Below are positions 10,276 through 21,749 of a stretch of DNA of 64,000 bases, piece after piece. A program made the position numbers and the translations under genes. Numbering within the stretch: position 1 is the stretch's first letter; every line of letters starts with the position of its first letter. The notes beneath the pieces were generated by a model that worked only from the letters and a program-made list of their open reading frames with translations, had not been told where the DNA came from and did not search any database. Source of the stretch: Camellia lanceoleosa (lineage: Eukaryota > Streptophyta > Magnoliopsida > Ericales > Theaceae); assembly GCA_025200525.1 (NCBI GenBank), contig CM045763.1, positions 66,971,018 to 67,035,017 of the forward strand, written 5' to 3'.

Positions 10276-11388
10276 ATTACTCAACAAATTTTACATATTA
10301 ACGATTCAAATTATCGAAACGGAACTTGTGGTGAACCCCTACGGACTCAACAACACCCTTTAATTTGATCTGAGACGGGAGGGAAGCTATTGGCTAACTC
10401 GTATACCTTACATAAAGTTTTAATCTTACCATTTGGTCCATCTACCATTAATAAATATAACATAAATTGAAAGTGAAGGTATTGAAATGAGATTTTAATA
10501 AAAATATAAGGACTAAAGTGGCAATTTATTAAAAGTGTAATGATGTTAATGAGATAATAAAAATGTCACATGTTCGAAATGAAAATTTTCGTCAACTTTG
10601 TTAGATGGATAAAAATGTGAGGTTACAAATTAACTTAAAGTGTAGAAGATTGACTGTCACAATTAAAGGTGATAAGACTTAAGTGATGTGATTAAAAAAA
10701 AAAGAAAAAAGAATAAACTATCAACATGTCCGAATAGTTAAATTTAATTCCCATTAAATCCTATTAAAAATAAGTCTTAATAAAATTGTTGCTAAAAATT
10801 ATTTTTTTTGACAATTATTTACATATGTCGGTAAAAATTAATAATTAGTGACTTTTTTGTCATGATTTTTATAAATTATAGTTAAAATTTACAATTAGTG
10901 ACTTTTTATGACAACTTTTTTCATAGGACTTATTAGACAATAAGCCTACTTATTAGGACCTACACGTAAGTACTCCGTTAAAATAAGATTTTGATGAAAA
11001 CATAAAATCACGAAGATAAATGAGTTTTTTTTTTTTTTTTTTTTTTTAAAATTTTTTTCCATTTAACCCTATTTCTCTCCTTTACTTATCCAAACGAGTC
11101 ACATGAATCAAAAGAAATATATACACTTCTTGTTCTTCTTGTTTTTCGTAGAACCCAATTCAAACGGGTTGAGACGACCATCTTTTTAATTTTGCACTCG
11201 TTTGGCGTAAAAAATTGGGAGGTTTTTTTTAGTTATTTTAGTTATAAAAAAATAAAATAAATTAAAAAATTAATAAGATAAAATATCATATTTAAACCAT
11301 AATCATTTTATTTTTTTCTCACAAAAATCAAAAAATTCATCTTAAACAAAAAATTTTAATCTCAAATTAAAATAATCAAAAAATTTTA
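9275..11388 (+). repeat. Large tandem array, copy 1 (LTR interior and tail plus flank)
   Basis: This copy runs from inside the copia LTR (about 9275), through the LTR end at 10270, into AT-rich flank up to a junction at about 11388. There the flank sequence AAAATTTTAATCTCAA changes abruptly into LTR sequence AGTGAAGCTTGAGG. The flank repeats in copies 2 and 3 (for example CATTTGGTCCATCTACC, then AACTTTGTTAGATGGATAAAA, then CAAACGAGTCACATGAATC). No ORF is credible. The shared AATCTCAA at the junction suggests microhomology-mediated or unequal recombination. Confidence 0.85.
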
Positions 11389-13330
11389 ATCTCAAGTGAA
11401 GCTTGAGGAGTGAACATAGGCCAAGTTGAAACTGAACCACTAGAAATTTGTTTGCATCTCTCTCCCTTATCTCTTTATTTTATTTAAATTGCCATAGCTA
11501 TATTTCATATTTTTATTGTGCTAAAATCATTAATTGACATAGTTGTTAGAACACTTGTTTTAATTATTTTTATTTCATTAACTATATTTATCTATTGTGC
11601 TAGTTATAATTTTTTATTAGGGTATTATTATTTTTATTTGTAAAAATCTAATTTACCCCCTCTTAGGTTGTTTTTTGGGTAACATATGTATTACTCAACA
11701 AGTTCACATATTGATGATTTAAATTATCAAAACGGAACTCGTGGTGAACCCCTACGGGCCCAACAACACCCTTTAATTTGATTTGAGACTGGAGGGAAGT
11801 TATTGGCTAACTCGTATACCTTACATATCTTATCATTTGGTCCATCAACCATTAATAAATATAACATAAATTGAAAGTGAAGGGATTGAAATGAGATTTT
11901 AGTAAAAATATGAGGACTGAAGTGGTAATTTATTAAAAGTGTGATGATGTCAATGAGATAATAAAAATATCACATGTTCCAAATGAAAATTTTTGTCAAC
12001 TTTGTTAGATGGATAAAAATGTGAGGTTACAAATTAACTTAAAGTGTAAAAGATTAACTGTCACAATTTAAAGGTGATAAGACTAAAGTGATGTGATTAA
12101 AAAAAAAAAAAAAGGATAAACTACTAATATAGGTCCTAATAGTTAGATTTAATTCCCATTAAGTCTTATTAAAAATAAGTCTTAATAAAATTGTTGCTAA
12201 AAATTATTTTTTTTGACAATTTTTTACATACGTTGCTAAAAATTAATAATTAATGACTTTTTTGTCATGATTTTTATAAATTGTCCTTAAAACTTACAAT
12301 TAGTGACTTTTATGACAATTTTTTTTCATAGGACCTATTAGATAATAAGTCCACTTATTAGGACCTCCACGTAAGTACTCCATTAAAATAAAATTTTGAT
12401 GAAAACATAAAAACACAAAGATAAATGAAATTTTTTTTTAAAATTTTTTTTTTCCATTTAACCCTATTCCTCTCCTTTACTTATCCAAACGAGTCACATG
12501 AATCGAAAGAAATATATACACTTCTTGTTCTTCTTGTTTTTCATAGAACCCAATTCAAACGGGTTGAGACGACCATCTTTTTAATTTTGCACTCGTTTGG
12601 CATAAAAAATTAGGAGGTTTTTTTGAGTTATTTTAGTCATAAAAAAATAAAATAAATTAAAAAATTAATAAGATAGAATATTATATTTAAACTATAATCA
12701 TTTTATTTTTTTCTCACAAAAATCAAAAAATTTATCTTAAACAAAAAATTTTAATCTCAAATTAAAATAATCAAAAAATCGAAAAATTAACCAACGATCC
12801 AAACGAAACACAGGGTCTTGAGTCAGGGTAAAAGAAGATTGTCACTTACAAGTCAAACAAAAAAAAAAAAATTGAAAATATTATTTTTTGGTTTGAGTCA
12901 ATGGAAAATGACCCGTACAATTTGGGAGGCCGCATTGGCCGGCATTGCGATTGGGCAATTTTGGTCTATTTTCGGGTCAGTCTATGTATCGAATTTATTT
13001 GTCACTAAGGCTTGGTTTGGGAACAGGCTATTTTAGTAACTTTTTGACTTTTTACGAAAAGGTGTGCAGAAAAGTAGAGAGGTGATGTGATGTGTTTTAG
13101 TTGACTTTTTGGCTTTTTGACTATTTTAGCCACTTCCCAAACATAGCTTAAGTCCTGTTTTAATTTTTAATAATAATTTTTTTATTATATAAATATCTTT
13201 AACAAATACAATTAATCTATTTATATTTTTCACACCATATTTTAATATAAAATAACACAAATAAATTAAAAAAATCAAAATTCATAAACAAAAGTCAAAA
13301 TGTCATAGTTATTTATCACTTTGAGAAATT
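11389..13330 (+). repeat. Large tandem array, copy 2
   Basis: It starts inside the LTR tail (equivalent to about 9981), reaches the LTR end at 11684 (GGGTAACA), and then follows the same flank further than copy 1, to about 13330. It carries a 140-bp MITE at 13009-13148 that copy 3 lacks. The right junction joins flank ...CTTTGAGAAATTT to LTR ATTTTGTCCCATT, again at a shared short AT word. Confidence 0.85.
13006..13151. mobile_element. Tourist-like MITE (13009-13148) with TAA target duplication
   Basis: 140 bp with imperfect inverted ends (GGCTTGGTTTGGGAA and TTCCCAAACATAGCT) flanked by TAA at 13006-13008 and 13149-13151. Copy 3 of the array (about 15603) has the uninterrupted site ATTAAGTCCTG with one TAA. 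It is AT-rich with repeated CTTTTTGACT words and no coding capacity. Confidence 0.88.
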
Positions 13331-15439
13331 TATTTTGTCCCATTATTTCTCACCTAAACCTTTATCCTAAATATTATTAGAATGTATTTAATATTTGATT
13401 AAATCAAGAGTTCAAACAGCCCAAAATAGAGGTTCAAACAGTCCAAAAACAGAGATTCAAACAGCCCAGCCTAGCCGAGCAGCAGTTCAAAAGGTTCAAG
13501 TGGAAGATATTCAAATTTGTAATGATGGAGTGGAAGATATTCAAATTAGTAATGATCAAGTGGAAGATATTCAAATGAATACAACGGCTATAAACGGTTA
13601 TAAATTCAAATGAATATAACTGCTATAAACGGTTATAAGTTTCATTATATATACCAAAGCCTCTGATATGAACAAGTTACAGCAAGTACAAACAAGTTAT
13701 AGAAATCAGAAAATATTCTTTGATCTAAAATCACTCTCATCTATTTTCTGAAATTCTTTTTAAGAAGTGTTCTTCAATTTTTGTTTATATCCTCTCTCAT
13801 AAATTATATATTAAGTCATAATTTTAAACCCATATTTCCTGTGTGAGGATTACAGAAAAATCAGAGTCTCATTTTTATATCTATCTTTGAGAGATAATTC
13901 TTGTAGCTTTCTGTGACAGTAAAAATACCTTCTTTTTAATCCTGTAAGAGTGTAGTACTTTTAGTGTTTTTTGGACTTAAAAAGTCTGTGTAAAATCTGT
14001 GGAGGATTGCTCCATCTGTGAAAAGGTTGCTAGCACCCTGTGAAACTAGAGAATAGTGAAAAATTTCAAGTGAAACTTGAGAAGTGGACGTAGGCCGAGT
14101 TGAAGCTGAACCACTAGAAATTTGTTTGCTCCTCTCTCCTTTATCTCTTTATTTTATTTAAATTGTCATAATTATATTTATCTATTGTGCTAGTTATAAT
14201 TTTTTATTAGGGTATTATTATTTTTATTTGTAAAAACTTAATTTACCCCTCTCTTAGATTGTCTTTTGGCTAACATATATATTACTCAACGAGTTCTACA
14301 TATTGACGATTCAAATTATCGAAACGGAATTCGTAGTGAACCTCTACGGGCCCAACAACACCCTTTAATCTGATCTGAGACTGGAGGAAGTTATTGGCTA
14401 ACTCGTATACCTTACATAAAGTTTTAATCTTATCATTTGGTCCATCTACCATTAATAAATATAACATAAATTGAAAGTGAAGGGATTGAAATGAGATTTT
14501 AGTAAAAATATGAGGACTAAAGTGGCAATTTATTAAAAGTGTAACGATGTTAATGAGATAATAAAAATGTCACATGTTCCAAATGAAAATTTTCGTCAAC
14601 TTTGTTAGATGGATAAAAATGTGAGGTTACAAATTAACTAAAAGTTTAGAAGATTGGTTGTCACAATTAAAGGTGATAAGACTAAAGTGATGTGATTAAA
14701 AAAAAATAAAAATAAGATAAGTTATCAATAGGTCCTAATAGTTAGATTTAATTCCCATAAAGTTCTATTGAAAATAAGTTTTAATAAAATTATTGCTAAA
14801 AATTATTTTTTTTGACAATTTTTTACATACATCGTTAAAAATTAATAATTAATGACCTTTTTGTCATGATTTTTATAAATTATCGTTAAAACTTACAATT
14901 AGTGACTTTTTATGACAAATTTTTTTTCATAGGACTTATTAGACAATAAATCCACTTATTAGAACCTACACGTAAGTACTCCATTAAAATAAGATTTTGA
15001 TGAAAACATAAAAACACAAAGATAAATGAGTTTTTTTTTTTTTTTTTAATTTTTTTCCATTTAACCCTATTTCTCTCCTTTACTTATCCAAACGAGTCAC
15101 ATGAATCAAAAGAACACTTCTTGTTCCTCTTGTTTTTCATAGAACCCAATTCAAACGGGTTGAGACGACCATCTTTTTAATTTTGCACTCGTTTGGCATA
15201 AAAAATTAGGAGGTTTTTTTTAGTTATTTTAGTCATAAAAAAATAAAATAAGTTAAAAAATTAATAAGATAAAATATTATATTTAAACCATATTCATTTT
15301 ATTTTTTTTTTCACAAAAATCAAAAAATTCATCTTAAACAAAAAAATTTTAATCTCAAATTAAAATAATCAAAAAATTAACCAACATTCCAAACGAAACA
15401 CAGGGTCTTGAGTCAGGGTAAAAGAAGATTGTCATTTAC

Positions 15440-15470
<31 letters not shown>

Positions 15471-15780
15471 TTGAAAATATTATTTGTTGGTTTGAGTCAA
15501 TGGAAAATGACCCGTACAATTTGGGAGGCGGCATTGGCCGGCATTGCGATTGGGCAATTTTGGTCTATTTTCGGGTCAGTCTATGTATCGAATTTATTTA
15601 TCATTAAGTCCTGTTTTAATTTTTAATAATAAATTTTTTATTATATAAATATCTTTAACAAATACAATTAATCTATTTATATTTTTCACACCATATTTTA
15701 ATATAAAATAACACAAATAAATTAAAAAATAAAAATTCACAAACAAAAGTCAAAATATCATAGTTATTTATCACTTTGAG
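13331..15780 (+). repeat. Large tandem array, copy 3
   Basis: It begins with an LTR lacking its first ~240 bp (13331-14275). This LTR also has an internal deletion of about 90 bp near 14160, compared with copies 1 and 2. Flank equivalent to copies 1-2 follows to about 15780, where it continues into CTCGTTATCATT, probably the ancestral downstream sequence. Copy 3 keeps the same inverted-repeat right arm (about 14285-14400). No gene is visible. Confidence 0.83.
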
Positions 15781-16940
15781 AAATTTCTCGTTATCATTAT
15801 TAGTACAAAATGATCATTTTACAATTCACAAAATATACATCTAAAAAGTTGTCCTTCTAATTTTTAATTTTTAATTTTTTTTTTTTTTATCAAAATGAGC
15901 GAATATGTAAAAAAAGTTCAAGACTTATGAGTAAATAAGTTCGGTATATAGGATCTGTTGGTAATTATATATTTTGTTATTATTGGTTGCTTTGTTGGGC
16001 TAGAAGTCTAGAAGTAATTTGTTATGTGTTGTTAGTTACTTATGCTGTGATCTTGACGAATGAGAAAGCTCAAAGGATAATGGGTGGCTCATTTCTTTGT
16101 CTTTCAATTATCTAACAAATGTGAGTTCATATTATTTAGCTTGTAAAATTTCTCATTATGTATTGATTGAGAGCACTGCGTGAATAATGTCACTAGTACT
16201 CTAAGATTATTAAATAATTATCTATTATAACATGTTCTAATCTACTTATAAATTTGTTCATAAATCCACAATTTTAAGAATAAAATAAAATAAAAAGCTT
16301 ATAAACCTCCTTTTAATTTTTAATTTTTTTTAAAGATTGTCTTCTATTGACATTGTCCCGGCAGATTGTCTTCTATTGACATTGTCCTTGGCAGGTTGAA
16401 TGGAATACTTATAAACAGGTTCTAAACTTCCTCCTTTTTGACATTGTCTTCCATTGTTTCTATTGGGCCCTAATCCTAAGCTATCTTTGTGTTTGTCTTT
16501 TTTTATGGTCCAAGTCTTGAGCTACCTCCTTTGACATAGTTTTCTTTGGTTATTTTAAATCATACTTTATTGATCCTTCTTCTTCTTCTTCTTTTTTTTT
16601 TTTTTTTTTTTGGGTTGAAATTTTCTTTATTGCCTTTTTAATTAATTTTTTAAATATATAAATTATATTAATTCTGAATTTAACTTACATCGCACCAATT
16701 CTGAGTATTTATCAATATATTCAAAACAAAATAGTTTTTTTGTGATGAGGCATAGTTGATGTTGAGTGTAGCCAACTACTGGAATGGTTGGACCCAAAAC
16801 CATTCAATTTTCCTTTTTCAAATTCTTCATGGAGTTTGTGTATAGGTTTGTACTCTCTTTTTTTTTTTTGCCTAGAGGAGGTTGTACTTTACAGAACATA
16901 CTTTTTTTTGGTGGTGGCGTCTTTTTTAATTTTTAGGGAT
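15780..16940. other. Non-coding AT-rich stretch with a 29-bp direct duplication
   Basis: No ORF or element end is supported. At 16334-16362 and 16363-16391 the 29-bp unit beginning AGATTGTCTTCTATTGACAT is duplicated in tandem with nearly no change. T runs occur near 16595 and 16858. Confidence 0.55.
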
Positions 16941-16943
16941 AAG

Positions 16944-17290
16944 AAATAGTTTTAGTTCCAAAGTATGCATTATTTTTTATTTTAATTTCTTAAATTTTAA
17001 TTTTGTCATTTTGATTATGAAATTTGTCAATTTGAGTTAATTTGGATGTCTGTCTATATTTGATAACAAAAATATGGATAAAAGACAATTTTGTGTTTTT
17101 AAAGTATGCATTTCTTATCATTTTAGTCCTTCAAGTTTTAAGTTTTATCATTTTGGTCCTTAAAGTTATCAATTTGAGTCAATTTAATCCTAACTCAAAT
17201 TGATAATTTTGAAGACTAAAATGATAAAATTTAAAACTTAAGGGACTAAAATGACAAGAAACACAAACTTTAGGGACTAAAATTGGAAAA
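16944..17290. repeat. Foldback repeat of the GGGACTAAAATGACAA type, plus one extra arm
   Basis: Bases about 17090-17192 and 17197-17290 are imperfect reverse complements with almost no loop; ATTTTAGTCC... on the left pairs with ...GGGACTAAAAT on the right. A more diverged copy of the same arm lies at 16944-17098 in direct orientation, and an inverted relative lies at 21390-21566. Words such as ACTTAAGGGACTAAAATGAC are common in dispersed plant repeats and MITE-like foldbacks. There is no coding capacity. Confidence 0.7.
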
Positions 17291-18207
17291 ATTTTACTTG
17301 CAAAATGATGGGTCGTTACACACACAAAAAATAAACACTAAACTATACCAAATTCTTTTAGAATAATGGCAAGTCTATGTGTCAATCCACAGGGACAAAT
17401 GTGAAATTAGACTAATTCAATCGCTAAATTCCTAAATTAATTTTGATTAAAAAGATTGAGAGATTTTATGACTAAACTGGAATTAAATGAAATTGAAAAA
17501 TTAAATTGACAATTAAAATTAGGGTTTGAGATATTAATTTTTAAGAAAAATTCTAGAGCAAAAAATTCACCACTAATCACATAAATGAGATTTAACATCG
17601 GCCATCAATTGCAATCCGGTTTGAAATACCCAATATTTCACAATTACAAGTTTGAAATATTGATCAAGAGGATTGTCGCATTCAACATACAGGCACGAAT
17701 TATCCCAAGTAGCACGGACGCTTTTCTCTAAACTATGTTAGTAACACGACCCGCCTCGTAGCATGACTCGCCTGCATCGTACTTTAAACACAAATACAAA
17801 GAAAACTAATGTATGGAATGTCTTAAACAATCACAAAGAGCAAAATACTTGCAAAGTTGAAAGGAACAATTATTAAAAACTTTTAAATCATCCATACATT
17901 GGTTCAAACCGATTCACAATGAAAGCTTATGAAAAATCTTTTACATAGCTAAGGTTTCATCAAAATTCTAGAAAAGAAGAGCCTAGCTACTCATGGAGGA
18001 GTGCGAAGAGTCGAAGACCCCATGGAAATTGGATTAAAAGCTTGAAAATTCTTTTCTCCAAACCCTAACCTCTCTCTTGTTGGAAAAAATCTCAAAACCC
18101 TAATCCAATCTCTTTCTTGCCTTTTTATACCTCTGTTGTCTTTCAAATAGGGTCAAAACATTGAGTCCGCTTTGAGAGGTACGGCATGTGCGAAAAAGTC
18201 AACGACG
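17290..18207 (-). other. Non-coding stretch, possible old LTR on the minus strand
   Basis: No ORF. Read on the minus strand there is a TATA-like GTATAAAAAGG near 18131-18121. On the plus strand a CTATGTGTCAATCCACAGGGAC phrase near 17372 is of a kind seen near the ends of some plant LTR elements. I could not find matching termini or a target duplication, so the LTR idea is only a suggestion. The stretch is interrupted at 18208 by a solo LTR and resumes at 19581. Confidence 0.3.
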
Positions 18208-19580
18208 TGTCACGACTCCGCTCCTGCACCCAAGGGTTAAGATCGTGATGGCCAAGAATTCAAGGTTACCTACGGCCAATTCAAAAACAAATAAAGAAAC
18301 GCAAGCGGACGAAATATTTAAATGAGGGTACCAAAATAATCATTGGAGTTTCTATTTTTATTACAAAATTTATTGACCAAGAAGGCCGATATTTACATAG
18401 AAAAATATCAATAAAAGTGCTGAGTGTATCTATTCCGCAGCCCCGCATCTAAGATTTTCCCAAAGCTATTTCCTGAAAATTTGTAAACAACTATAAGTAC
18501 ATGGCAGAGTGAGAAATATTATACCAAGAGTATAAGGGACACGAAATAACCATGGATCGTTAGTTAGGCCAAAACATTTACATAAACAAATCATTTAAGT
18601 AATGCATAATATTTAAGTAGCGTAATCGAAATACGGTTATGTAACCACAACCACAAAGATGTAATGTAGTAGTGACAATCGTAGCGATAATGCACGGATT
18701 CAAGAGGTGGCTCGTACGGATTCTAGAGGTGGCTTCCACGATAGTGTAGCACTTAGTTCCGGCGGATTCTAGAGGTGGCTCCCACAATAGTGTAGCACAC
18801 TGTTCCGACGAATTCTAGAGGTGGCTCCCACAATAGTGTAGCACTTAGCTCCGCACAGCACTTTGGTCCGCACAAAACAGAGGTCAATGGATCTGAGTGT
18901 CACAAAGTAACTAAACAGAGGCCAATGGTTATTTAAGTTCTCCAAGGCGTGGGACTTCCGTAGTGGTACTTACAAAACATAATTCTTTATAAGGTCACTG
19001 TCAAATATTCTTTAAAATATAAACAGACATATCCATGGATTTCCTTTTAAGCAAATAGGGTTCAGATATAAAATCACGTAACTGAAATATTTATAAAACA
19101 TAACTTTTAATAGAAACATAACTTGTGTAAAACAGATTTTGGTAAATCAAAACATACGTAAAATGCATTTTGGTGACTCAAGGTATAATATAACTCACCT
19201 TAACTTTAATACATTACTCTTCCTTTATACTATCAAAGACCCTTTTAACTTCCACTATCTTTCGATTCTTTTCTCTCTTTCTTTTCTTCCCTTTCCTCTC
19301 TTTTTCTTTCTTTTCTCTTTTCTTTTTTCTTCTTCAGGTCAATCACCTTCTTTCCCATTTATACCAATTCTATTCGTGTTGCCCAAGAAAATGCCACGTG
19401 TCAAGCTTATCCAAATAACTTAATTCTTTATTTATGTTTTAGCCCATAAATTTTTAATAATTATATTATTTTATCAAATTACACATAATAATATATATAA
19501 TAAATAATATATTTTCTGAACTGAAATTAAATAATATTAGTATAAATTCTATAGCATAATTAAAAATCTGGGATGTTACA
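18208..19580. mobile_element. Solo LTR related to the Tekay-like element LTRs
   Basis: It opens TGTCACGACTCC at 18208 and closes GGGATGTTACA at 19580 (TG...CA). It shares order and wording with the LTRs at 38350 and 49472: the CGCAAGCGGA motif, GCAGAGTGAGAAATATTATAC, CATGGAT, CAATGGTTATTTAAGT with a CCAAGG.GTGGGACT phrase, and AAGGTATAATATAACTCACCTTAA. The flanks CGACG (18203-18207) and GCACG (19581-19585) match only partly, so the duplication is degraded. It is much more diverged from the two Tekay LTRs than those are from each other, so it is an older or different subfamily copy. Confidence 0.78.
18696..18855. repeat. 46-bp tandem repeat inside the solo LTR, three full units
   Basis: Units at 18718-18763, 18764-18809 and 18810-18855 each contain GATTCTAGAGGTGGCT...ATAGTGTAGCAC, and a partial unit sits at 18696-18717. 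The Tekay LTRs at 38350 and 49472 have no such array at the equivalent place. Confidence 0.88.
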
Positions 19581-19978
19581 GCACGTGCGTGAAAAGTCAA
19601 TGCACGTGCGTGAAAAGCTCTTTTCTCTCAAAATTCTATATTTTTGTCCATTTTATACTCCGACTATGTACAACCTGATTAACATTAAACAGATATAAAA
19701 TATATAGTTTGACAAGAAAGTAAAATTAAGAGGTCCTAATTAACAGCTTCAATGTTGCACAATTCAGCCTTAATTACAAAATACATTTACTTCTTTAAAT
19801 CCTCTATTTGAGATATATATATTTTTTCAATTTTACCCATGTGTGAAATTACTTTTAAGGACAAAAGATAAAAATTAAATAGATTTGATTATCTCTTTAC
19901 ACCCATTACACTTCAATCCCTATTTCTTTACTCATTTCTTCTGCTCTACTACAGATCTACTTTTAAAAAGTGAGAATC
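19581..19978. other. Non-coding stretch with a short direct duplication
   Basis: The 21-bp GCACGTGCGTGAAAAGTCAAT unit is repeated almost at once (19581-19617). It resembles the CATGTGCGAAAAAGTCAACG just left of the solo LTR, which marks the continuation of the pre-insertion sequence. Nothing else is recognised. Confidence 0.5.
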
Positions 19979-20274
19979 ATAGGGTTCGTTTGGTTTGATT
20001 TTCTGAAAAAATTTTGGGAAATTTTCTCTACAAATAAGTTTTCAAAAGTAATCAAACCAAACGAATTTTTTCAAAATTTTTTTCCAAAACTTATAAACCA
20101 AACAAGTTTTCCAAACAAATCTCTCTCTCACATATATCAAATCAATCACTTTTTTCAAAACTCTCTCTCAAAATCATTTTCCAAAACATCTTTTGAAAAA
20201 AACCAAACCAAACATGTTTTCGTACTTTTTATTTCTAAAACACATCTCTCAAACACAAACCAAACATACCCATA
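19979..20274. mobile_element. MITE-like element (19982-20271) with ATA flanks
   Basis: Inverted ends GGGTTCGTTTGGTTT and AAACCAAACATACCC bound 290 bp, with ATA on both sides. The interior is AT-rich and repeats words such as TTCCAAAA and CTCTCTCA, with no supported ORF. Ends and size resemble the other Tourist-like MITEs here, but no empty site is available. Confidence 0.6.
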
Positions 20275-21389
20275 GTGTCTTGATCATAAAAAAAGAAAAA
20301 AAAAAAAAAAAGAAAACAAGAAAAAAAAGACAAAGAAATGGTGATGAAGGAGTAGCAAAAAAGTGAAATGGTGAGTTTCTTTCCTTTTTTATGTTTTATT
20401 TTTGTAGAGGGTTGTTTGACTTTTGTTCGGTGAACTAGAACAGAACAAAATCAAATAACTTAGAATCACACTGTCAAATAAAAAATACATATCCGGTAAT
20501 CCATTGCCAAACAAAAAATACTTGTTCAGTAACCTATTGCCGAACAAAAAGTATATGTCTGGTAACTCACTACTAAACATTTGCAGTTTCATTTTCTGAC
20601 ATTTTTATTTATTTATTTATTTGCTTTGAAGGATTGGGCTTCTATTCATTGCAATAATGCTAATAATGCATTGTTAATAGTTTGTTAGATTTATCTATTT
20701 CCTAGTCATCTAGTATCCCCGAAAGTAAGTAATTGGATTCATTTTCATCACCATGTGTGCAAATGGATGGGAGAAGGCATATATTGATCAATTTTGTATG
20801 CATGTTAGCCTTGATATAGTATAACTGCCAAAACTATTAACATAGATAGATGGATTACGATAACATCTCAGTGTATTTTTATATATATTTGTATTGACAA
20901 ATTTAAAAATATGTGTATTGAAAAATTTTATGAATATTTTTATGGATGTTTGTATATTGCATATTTTATGGATGCTTGATTTTTTAAGGAAAGCGAATCT
21001 GTAAACGTGCGGCAACAAATGGATGGACAAATCTAGTTTGTTCGGTAATATGACACCGGAATAATCCAAATTGTTTGGCAATGTACAACCGAACAAGGCC
21101 ATCATAAATTTAGAAAATATATATATATATATATATATTTTAAGAAAAGTGAATCTATAAACGCAGGACAACAAATGATTGGACAAATATAATTTGTTTG
21201 GTAACGAACGTTTAATAATTCAAAATGAATAGTCAGAATGAGAAAAATTTATAGGGGTTTTAAAAAGGATTTAATTTAGGATTAATTTTGGTATTATAAA
21301 AGGTTTAATGAGAATTTCAATTATTTTTAAATGGCGTAATGATGAAATATATGTAAAGAGACAAAATTGTGATGTAAGTGAAATTTTTC
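20275..21389. other. Non-coding stretch with a 33-bp tandem repeat
   Basis: Three 33-bp units at 20473-20505, 20506-20538 and 20539-20571 share the pattern CAAACAAAAAATAC...GGTAA. Related TTGTTCGGTAAT words appear near 21035 and 21195. An A-rich stretch lies at 20288-20330 and a TA run at 21119-21138. No gene is supported. Confidence 0.5.
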
Positions 21390-21566
21390 CAAAAATTGTC
21401 TTTTATCTAAAGATAAAATACTATTCCAGTTATCAATGTCATCAGACGTTAGAGATAGAATTAAATTGACTCAAATTGATAACTTTAAGGATTAAAATGA
21501 CAAAATTAAAACTTGAGGGATTAAAATGACAAATGACGCATATTTTAAGGAATAAAATTATCTTTT
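21390..21566. repeat. Inverted relative of the 16944-17098 repeat arm
   Basis: Reverse-complement similarity to 16944-17098, including the order AAAAGACAATTTT, then CAATTTGAGT, then TTTTAATTTTGTCATTTT. The two could be the outer ends of one degenerate element of about 4.6 kb or independent copies of a dispersed repeat. I cannot separate these without a genome-wide copy alignment. Confidence 0.5.
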
Positions 21567-21749
21567 ATCCTGTTGTTTTTTTAAAAAAAAAGTTTTATTT
21601 ATGTTTAGCAAATGTGATTTACTATTTGAATTTAAATTTGATCACTATGTAATGCAATTTTTTCTGCCAATTATGCCTTTATTGATGAAGAAAATGTATT
21701 ATGGGCTAATTGTAATATATTTCTTAAATATATATATAGCAATTTTGTT

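Larger units (their letters stand above)
8690..10440. repeat. Foldback (inverted-repeat) structure split by a solo LTR
   Basis: The left arm (about 8735-8925) is the imperfect reverse complement of the right arm (about 8985-9032 continuing at 10271-10420). For example CCACGGGTTCCGTTTCGAT at about 8812-8830 pairs with ATCGAAACGGAACTTGTGG at about 10312-10330, and ATCACGTTGATC at about 8883 pairs with GATCAACGTGAT near 9005. The pairing continues across the copia LTR inserted at 9033, so the inverted repeat is older than the LTR. The loop centre is near 8950. No ORF is present. It is probably a foldback-type or MITE-like DNA element; outer ends are diffuse. Confidence 0.75.

Noticed and set aside
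12818..13036. 72-codon ORF with a segment repeated at 15500-15590
   Set aside because: The conservation comes from the tandem duplication. The frame is broken in copy 3 by changes in the A run and by loss of the MITE part.
17290..18207. Complete LTR retrotransposon suspected from the antisense TATA and CCACAGGGAC phrase
   Set aside because: No second LTR, termini or target duplication could be found, so only a weak suggestion is kept.
18578..18787. 69-codon minus-strand ORF
   Set aside because: It lies inside a solo LTR and across its 46-bp tandem repeat.
19139..19423. 94-codon ORF starting at an ATG-like position
   Set aside because: It lies within the solo LTR tail, in CT-rich sequence, with no domain.
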